From NCBI GenBank assembly GCA_051745835.1, contig JBNJEL010000066.1:1-10880 (forward strand): 10,880 nt of DNA, given 5' to 3'. Positions 6,640-10,880 of this stretch are shown piece after piece. Source of the DNA: JBNJEL01 sp051745835. Its GTDB lineage: Bacteria; Bacillota; Halanaerobiia; Halobacteroidales; Acetohalobiaceae. A program made the translations under genes and the position numbers. The stretch's first letter is position 1, and every line of letters begins with the position of its first letter. Under the pieces are notes generated by a model that saw only the letters and a list, made by a program, of their open reading frames with translations, had not been told where the DNA came from and did not search any database.

Positions 6640-6645
6640 TATAAT
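6612..6645 (+). promoter_or_regulatory. Tandem ARG-box-like operators (ArgR/AhrC)
   Basis: The ArgR core palindrome is TGAAT-WWWW-ATTCA. TGCATTTTTATTCG at 6612-6625 matches it at 12 of 14 positions. A second, weaker copy TGTATAATTATAAT begins at 6632, matching 11 of 14. The two are spaced 20 bases start to start, close to the roughly 21-base spacing of paired ARG boxes bound by one ArgR hexamer. They lie over the candidate -35 and -10, so binding would block RNA polymerase. Arginine-dependent repression of argC operons by ArgR/AhrC is well established in Firmicutes. Use of these particular sites is inferred, and the AT-rich setting raises the chance of a coincidence. Confidence 0.5.
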
Positions 6646-6809
6646 CAATGTAATTAAGGTATAATAATAAATATAAGAGATAAGTTTAGTCATTAATTGG
6701 TACGGATGAAGCACGAATTTAAATAGAATAAGGTTATTAATTGATATAAAATTGATTTTTTAACTTAGATTAGTTAGTTCAATATTTTTTAATTAGCGAG
6801 GTGGATAAG
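6646..6809 (+). other. AT-rich leader region of the arginine operon
   Basis: About 160 bases lie between the candidate promoter and argC. They contain no convincing gene, no T-box signature (no AGGGTGG-ACC motif), and no strong hairpin followed by a T run. A weak third ARG-box-like sequence occurs at 6714-6727 (CGAAT-TTAA-ATAGA, three mismatches). The argC ribosome binding site GAGGTGG is at 6798-6804. The region otherwise shows nothing I can interpret. Confidence 0.4.
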
Positions 6810-7847
6810 ATGATTAAAGTAGGTGTCGTTGGGGCTACTGGCTATGCCGGAGCAGAGTTAGTGCGTTTATTAAGTTCTCATCCGCAGGTAGAGCTTACAG
6901 CAGTCACATCAAGAAGCTTTGCTGGCGAGAAGATTGCTCAAGTTTATCCTCAGTTAGAGGGTATCGTAGATTTAGAGTGTGAAGAATTTTCCGCTGAGAG
7001 TTTAGCTGAGCGGACAGAGGTTGTTTTTACAGCTTTACCGCACCGGGTATCGATGTCTATCGTACCTCAATTACTTGATACAGGAGTTAAAGTAATAGAT
7101 TTAAGTGGAGATTATCGTTATCAAGAACAGGCGAAGTATGAAGAATGGTATCAGACTGCTCATCAGAGTCCAGAACTGTTGACTGAATCAGTTTATGGAC
7201 TGCCGGAACTACATCGTAATCAGATTCAAGATAGTAACTTAGTAGCTAATCCGGGTTGTTATGCTACCTCAGCCATTTTAGCTTTAGCACCAGCTATAAA
7301 AGCAGGAGTAGTAGAGATGGATTCTATAATTGTTGATGCTAAGTCTGGTGTTTCTGGGGCAGGGAGAAGTCCTAGTCGTACTACTCATTTCTCTGAGGTT
7401 GATGAGAGCTTTAAAGCATATAAAGTAGGTCAACACCGCCATACATCAGAGATTGAACAGGAGTTAGTAGGCGTTGGTAGTAAAGAAGTAACACTTTCTT
7501 TTACTCCTCACTTAGTGCCGATTAAGCGAGGGATCTTAAGTACTTCTTATGGTCAATTACAAAGAGAGGTTACGACTGAGGAGCTAGTAGAGATCTATGA
7601 TGAGTTTTATAAGGGAGAACCTTTTATTCGCTTGCGGCAGAACAACTTACCGGAGATTAAGTATATAGCAGGGTCTAATTACTGTGACTTAGGAGTGAAG
7701 GTAGATCAGCGGACTGGTCGAGTAATTATTGTATCAGCTATTGATAACTTAATTAAAGGTGCTAGCGGTCAAGCTATCCAAAACTTTAACTTGATGTTCG
7801 GTTTAGAGGAGAGTCAAGGGCTGCAAGCAGCAGGAATGATTCCTTAA
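6810..7847 (+). CDS. argC: N-acetyl-gamma-glutamyl-phosphate reductase
   Basis: ArgC carries out the third step of arginine synthesis, the NADPH-dependent reduction of N-acetylglutamyl phosphate to N-acetylglutamate semialdehyde, in the cytoplasm. The 345-residue protein opens with a Rossmann nucleotide-binding motif VGATGYAGAEL (7-17). The catalytic cysteine is Cys150 in VANPGCYATSA (145-155), and the HRHTSEIEQEL block (209-219) supplies the catalytic histidine region. SGVSGAGRSP (179-188) and FTPHLVPIKRGI (231-242) are also typical. Length is normal. I place the start at ATG 6810: an in-frame GTG at 6801 lies inside the ribosome binding site GAGGTGG (6798-6804), and homologues begin with M-[IK]-[KVI]-G directly before the Rossmann motif. 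It is the first gene of argCJBD, with 35 bases to argJ. Confidence 0.97.
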   Translation: MIKVGVVGATGYAGAELVRLLSSHPQVELTAVTSRSFAGEKIAQVYPQLEGIVDLECEEFSAESLAERTEVVFTALPHRVSMSIVPQLLDTGVKVIDLSGDYRYQEQAKYEEWYQTAHQSPELLTESVYGLPELHRNQIQDSNLVANPGCYATSAILALAPAIKAGVVEMDSIIVDAKSGVSGAGRSPSRTTHFSEVDESFKAYKVGQHRHTSEIEQELVGVGSKEVTLSFTPHLVPIKRGILSTSYGQLQREVTTEELVEIYDEFYKGEPFIRLRQNNLPEIKYIAGSNYCDLGVKVDQRTGRVIIVSAIDNLIKGASGQAIQNFNLMFGLEESQGLQAAGMIP

Positions 7848-7882
7848 ACTAATGAAGTAATGACTAGAAGGAGGTAGTTAAG

Positions 7883-9109
7883 ATGTCTACTCAGAAACAA
7901 GAGGTTAAATATAAAGATTTATCAGGTGGGATTACTAATCCGCCTGGCTTTTTGGGAGCAGGGATTAATTGTGGAATTAAAGAGTATGAGAAAGATTTAG
8001 CTTTAGTTTATAGTGAGACTGAGGCTCAGTTAGCGGCTGTTTTTACGCAGAATCAGGTTACAGCAGCGCCGGTCCAGTTAGGTCAAGAGTTGCTTAAGCA
8101 GGGGCGAGCTCAAGCCTTCATTATTAATAGTGGTAATGCTAATGCCTGTACAGGAACGGAGGGCATGAAGAATGCTCAACGGATTACTGAATTATTAGGT
8201 TCAAAGTTAGGTGTCTCCTCTGACTTGGTCTTTCCAGCATCAACAGGAATTATCGGTCAGCAGTTACCGATGGCAGCTCTAGAGTCTGGTTTAGAGCAGA
8301 TTGGTGATCAGCTTCATCCGAGTGGGGGGAAGAAAGCAGTACGAGCGATTATGACCACCGATACTTATCCTAAGGAGATGGCACTTAGCTTTGAGATAGA
8401 TGGTGAAGAGATTATTGTCGGCGGGATGGCTAAAGGTTCGGGCATGATCGAACCTAATATGGCGACTATGTTAGGCTTTCTGACCACTAATCTTAACATT
8501 TCACAACAATTACTACAAGAAGCCTTAAGTACTGCTGTTGATCAATCATTTAATCGCATAACTGTTGACGGTGATCAAAGTACTAATGATACAGTAGCGA
8601 TAATGGCTAATGGTCAGGCGGATAATCGTCAGATTACTCATAAGGATGATAATTACTATCGTTTCTTATCTGTTTTAGAAGAGATAACGCAGTACTTAGC
8701 ACAGCAGATAGTTAAAGACGGCGAAGGGGCTACTAAGTTTGTAGAGATAGAAGTAGTTAATGCTTTAACCTTAAATGATGCTAATTTGATTGCGAGAGCG
8801 GTAGCTAATTCACAGTTAGTTAAGACCGCACTCTTTGGTGAAGATCCTAACTGGGGACGAATTGTTGCCGCAGTAGGCTATTCGGGCGGTCAAGTTGAGT
8901 TAGATCGGTTGAACTTAGAGATTAATCACGAACAGCTCTTAGTTAATGGTGAGCAGGCGGATTTAGCTGATGAAGATTTGCGTGATCTATTAGCAGAAGA
9001 TGAGATTACCATTAAGATTGATCTCAATTTAGGTGGCGGTAGAGCTAAGTTATGGACCTGTGATCTTTCCTATGAATACGTTAAGATTAACGGAGAATAT
9101 CATACATAA
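7883..9109 (+). CDS. argJ: Glutamate N-acetyltransferase / amino-acid acetyltransferase
   Basis: ArgJ moves the acetyl group from N-acetylornithine to glutamate, releasing ornithine and recycling the acetyl group. Bifunctional forms also acetylate glutamate from acetyl-CoA. The 408-residue precursor self-cleaves into two chains: the site is Ala194-Thr195 in KGSGMIEPNMATMLGF (184-199), and Thr195 becomes the nucleophile. The oxyanion-hole segment STGIIG (120-125), VDGDQSTNDTV (228-238), and FGEDPNWGRI (318-327) are all intact. The C-terminus YEYVKINGEYHT matches the usual ending, so the gene is complete. GAAGGAGG at 7867-7874 supports the ATG. Whether it is mono- or bifunctional cannot be read from sequence. 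No argA or other acetylglutamate synthase gene is visible in the window. It lies 16-19 bases ahead of argB. Confidence 0.97.
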   Translation: MSTQKQEVKYKDLSGGITNPPGFLGAGINCGIKEYEKDLALVYSETEAQLAAVFTQNQVTAAPVQLGQELLKQGRAQAFIINSGNANACTGTEGMKNAQRITELLGSKLGVSSDLVFPASTGIIGQQLPMAALESGLEQIGDQLHPSGGKKAVRAIMTTDTYPKEMALSFEIDGEEIIVGGMAKGSGMIEPNMATMLGFLTTNLNISQQLLQEALSTAVDQSFNRITVDGDQSTNDTVAIMANGQADNRQITHKDDNYYRFLSVLEEITQYLAQQIVKDGEGATKFVEIEVVNALTLNDANLIARAVANSQLVKTALFGEDPNWGRIVAAVGYSGGQVELDRLNLEINHEQLLVNGEQADLADEDLRDLLAEDEITIKIDLNLGGGRAKLWTCDLSYEYVKINGEYHT

Positions 9110-9128
9110 CAAGTAAGGAAGTGAAGTG

Positions 9129-10004
9129 ATGAGCATGGATGAATTAATTAAAAAAGCAGATATTTTAGTCGAAGCACTACCATATATGCGCAAATTTAGG
9201 AACAAAACAGTAGTGATTAAGTACGGCGGGAATGCAATGGTGAATGATAAGATTATGCGTTCCGTACTAGAAGATATAACTTTACTGAAGTATGTCGGTG
9301 TCAATCCAATTATTGTTCACGGCGGCGGTCCAGTAATTAATCGTACTTTAGATCGCTTTGGGATTGAAAGTGAGTTTCATCAAGGACTAAGAATTACCAC
9401 CGAAGAGATTATGGAAGTGGTAGAGATGGTCTTAGTAGGGCAGGTTAATAATGAGATTGTCTCCTTAGCTAATCAATTTGGCAGTAAGTCAATTGGAATT
9501 TCAGGTAAGGATAATAATCTAATTGAAGCCCAAAGTTATCAATTAGAGGAGCAAGAGATAGATTTAGGACATGTCGGTGAAGTAAAGCAGATTAATCCGG
9601 AAATATTGGAGAATTTAATTGTTAGTGATTTCTTACCTGTTGTTTCTCCAATTGGAGTGGGTGAAGATGGTGAGAGTTATAATATTAATGCTGACTTAGT
9701 AGCTGGACATCTAGCAGCAGCTTTAGAGGCAGATAAGTTAATCCTACTAACTAATGTAGAGGGTATCTTAGCAGATGAAGATGATAAGGATTCTTTAATT
9801 TCATCATTAAATATTGCTGAAGCGGAGCAGATGATTGAGATAGGTAAGATAGATGGCGGAATGATTCCTAAGGTTAACTCCTGTATTAATGCGTTAAGTG
9901 AAGGTGTTAGAAGAACTCATATTTTAGATGGCAGAATCTCTCATGCTTTACTATTAGAGATCTTTACTGATAAAGGGATTGGAACTATGATAACCAATAA
10001 TTAA
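9129..10004 (+). CDS. argB: Acetylglutamate kinase, arginine-sensitive type
   Basis: ArgB phosphorylates N-acetylglutamate with ATP, the second step of arginine synthesis. The 291-residue protein has the amino acid kinase fold, with the glycine-rich phosphate-binding segments IKYGGNAM (30-37) and VHGGGP (63-68), then LTNVEGI (207-213) and the lysine-containing GKIDGGMIPKV (239-249). The N-terminal helix DELIKKADILVEALPYMRKF (4-23) ahead of the kinase core is typical of the hexameric, arginine-inhibited enzymes of Thermotoga and Pseudomonas. It is missing from the insensitive E. coli form. Feedback inhibition is therefore likely and fits the ArgJ-based cyclic pathway. GTG 9126, ATG 9129 and ATG 9135 are all in frame. 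ATG 9129 sits nine bases after AAGGA (9115-9119) and is preferred, though GTG 9126 is possible. Confidence 0.96.
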   Translation: MSMDELIKKADILVEALPYMRKFRNKTVVIKYGGNAMVNDKIMRSVLEDITLLKYVGVNPIIVHGGGPVINRTLDRFGIESEFHQGLRITTEEIMEVVEMVLVGQVNNEIVSLANQFGSKSIGISGKDNNLIEAQSYQLEEQEIDLGHVGEVKQINPEILENLIVSDFLPVVSPIGVGEDGESYNINADLVAGHLAAALEADKLILLTNVEGILADEDDKDSLISSLNIAEAEQMIEIGKIDGGMIPKVNSCINALSEGVRRTHILDGRISHALLLEIFTDKGIGTMITNN

Positions 10005-10023
10005 GCTTAAAGGAGTGTTAGTC

Positions 10024-10880
10024 ATGAATAAAGAAGAGATTATCCAAAGCGATCGCGACTACTTTATGCCTGTTTTTGGCGACCGGATGCCGATAGTAGT
10101 CGAGAAGGGTCAAGGAGTAACAGTCTATGATCAAGCGGGTAATTCATACTTAGATTTTTTAGCAGGGATTGCAGTTAATGCGTTAGGTTATAATCATCCG
10201 CAGGTTAATCAAGCGGTTAAAGAGCAGGTAGATAAAGTAATGCACTGTACTAATATTTATTATATTGAACCGCAGGCGAAGTTAAATCAATTGTTAGTTG
10301 ACAATTCAGCCTGTGACCGTGTCTTTTATGGTAATAGCGGAGCAGAATCTAATGAAGGGGCGATTAAGTTAGCTCGCAAGTACTTTAAAGCGCGTAATGA
10401 AGATCGTTATGAGGTGATTACTACTACTAAGTCCTTCCACGGTCGTACTTTAGCTACTATAGCAGCAACCGGCCAAGAGAAGTACCAAAAGCCATTTACA
10501 CCGCTGCCGGAAGGATTTAAGTCAGTGCCTTATAATGATTTAGCAGCGCTTGAAGATGCTGTTTCTGATCAGACCTGTGCGGTGATGGTCGAGACAATTC
10601 AAGGAGAAGGCGGAATCAATGTAGCAGACCAAGAGTATCTCCAAGGGATTCGTAAACTTTGTGATGAAGAAGGAATCTTACTGATCTTAGATGAGATTCA
10701 GACTGGGATGGGACGAACTGGTAAGCTGTTTAGTTATGAACATTATGGAATTGAGCCCGATATCTTTACTTTAGCTAAGGCACTAGGTAATGGAGTGCCG
10801 ATTAGTGCCTTCTTAGCTACAGAAGAAGTAGCATCTGCTTTTGAATTAGGCGATCACGGCTCTACTTTTGGCGGTAATCC
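10024..10880 (+). CDS. argD: Acetylornithine aminotransferase (5' part, cut by window end)
   Basis: ArgD converts N-acetylglutamate semialdehyde and glutamate to N-acetylornithine and 2-oxoglutarate, using pyridoxal phosphate. The first 285 codons are present and the frame is still open at the window end. Class III aminotransferases are about 390-400 residues, so roughly the last quarter is missing. Features seen are YDQAGNSYLDFLAGIAVNAL (35-54), the phosphate-binding GNSGAESNEGAIKLARKY (103-120), the aromatic SFHGRTLAT (137-145), the cofactor-contacting DE pair in LILDEIQTGMGRTG (220-233), and Lys252 in TLAKALGNG (249-257), which forms the Schiff base. AAAGGAG at 10009-10015 is eight bases before ATG. 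It starts 19 bases after argB, in the usual argCJBD order. The related ornithine or GABA aminotransferases are less likely given the operon. Confidence 0.95.
   Translation, partial: MNKEEIIQSDRDYFMPVFGDRMPIVVEKGQGVTVYDQAGNSYLDFLAGIAVNALGYNHPQVNQAVKEQVDKVMHCTNIYYIEPQAKLNQLLVDNSACDRVFYGNSGAESNEGAIKLARKYFKARNEDRYEVITTTKSFHGRTLATIAATGQEKYQKPFTPLPEGFKSVPYNDLAALEDAVSDQTCAVMVETIQGEGGINVADQEYLQGIRKLCDEEGILLILDEIQTGMGRTGKLFSYEHYGIEPDIFTLAKALGNGVPISAFLATEEVASAFELGDHGSTFGGN

Noticed and set aside
6690..6730. T-box or other riboswitch in the argC leader (GGTACGGATGAAGCACG looked suggestive)
   Set aside because: It lacks the T-box AGGGTGG-ACC core, and no terminator/antiterminator pair follows. The segment does not fold into a convincing stem by eye.
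6801..6809. GTG at 6801 as the start of argC
   Set aside because: This GTG is part of the ribosome binding site GAGGTGG. The ATG at 6810 has correct spacing and matches the N-terminus of known ArgC proteins.
9050..9304. Open frame of 84 codons on the - strand
   Set aside because: It lies antisense to the end of argJ and the start of argB, which are both clearly coding, and has no ribosome binding site or recognisable domain.

Overview
The window looks like chromosomal DNA from a low-GC, spore-forming Firmicute. The evidence is a tripartite GerA-type spore germinant receptor operon, strong AGGAGG-type ribosome binding sites, heavy use of TTA leucine codons, and a clostridial-style argCJBD cluster. 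The general character (AT-rich, anaerobe-like arg cluster and Ger proteins) would fit Halanaerobiales/Halobacteroidaceae or a related clostridial lineage, but that placement is an impression from protein style and was not tested. Every complete gene lies on the + strand.

Layout. Bases 1-63 hold a rho-independent terminator of a gene lying outside the window. A small four-helix membrane protein of the TIGR04086/YrzE type (148-537) and a compact SNF2-type helicase resembling YqhH (631-2055) follow. Next is a germinant receptor operon: gerA-type (2145-3698), gerC-type lipoprotein (3698-4921, one-base overlap), a short and easily missed open frame coding for a two-helix membrane protein (4947-5078, possibly starting further upstream), and gerB-type permease (5096-6235). 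A sequence resembling a forespore sigma F/sigma G promoter lies just ahead of the gerA-type gene. Two bases after the gerB-type stop begins a consensus extended -10 housekeeping promoter, which drives a monocistronic cold shock protein gene (6321-6521) closed by a strong terminator (6567-6597).

The last 4 kb is the arginine biosynthesis operon argC-argJ-argB-argD, with argD cut by the window end. These four enzymes turn N-acetylglutamate into N-acetylornithine and recycle the acetyl group (ArgJ). The 288-base gap before argC holds a candidate promoter with two tandem ARG-box-like palindromes lying over its -35 and -10 regions. This suggests ArgR/AhrC repression. ArgB carries the N-terminal helix typical of arginine-inhibited N-acetylglutamate kinases, which fits a cyclic pathway controlled by both repression and feedback.

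The most noteworthy item is the 43-49 residue two-helix protein hidden between gerC and gerB. Its position and topology match the small accessory 'D' subunits described for some Bacillus germinant receptors, and its start codon is unclear. The rest is well-known biology. I found no mobile element, CRISPR array, RNA gene or defence system.
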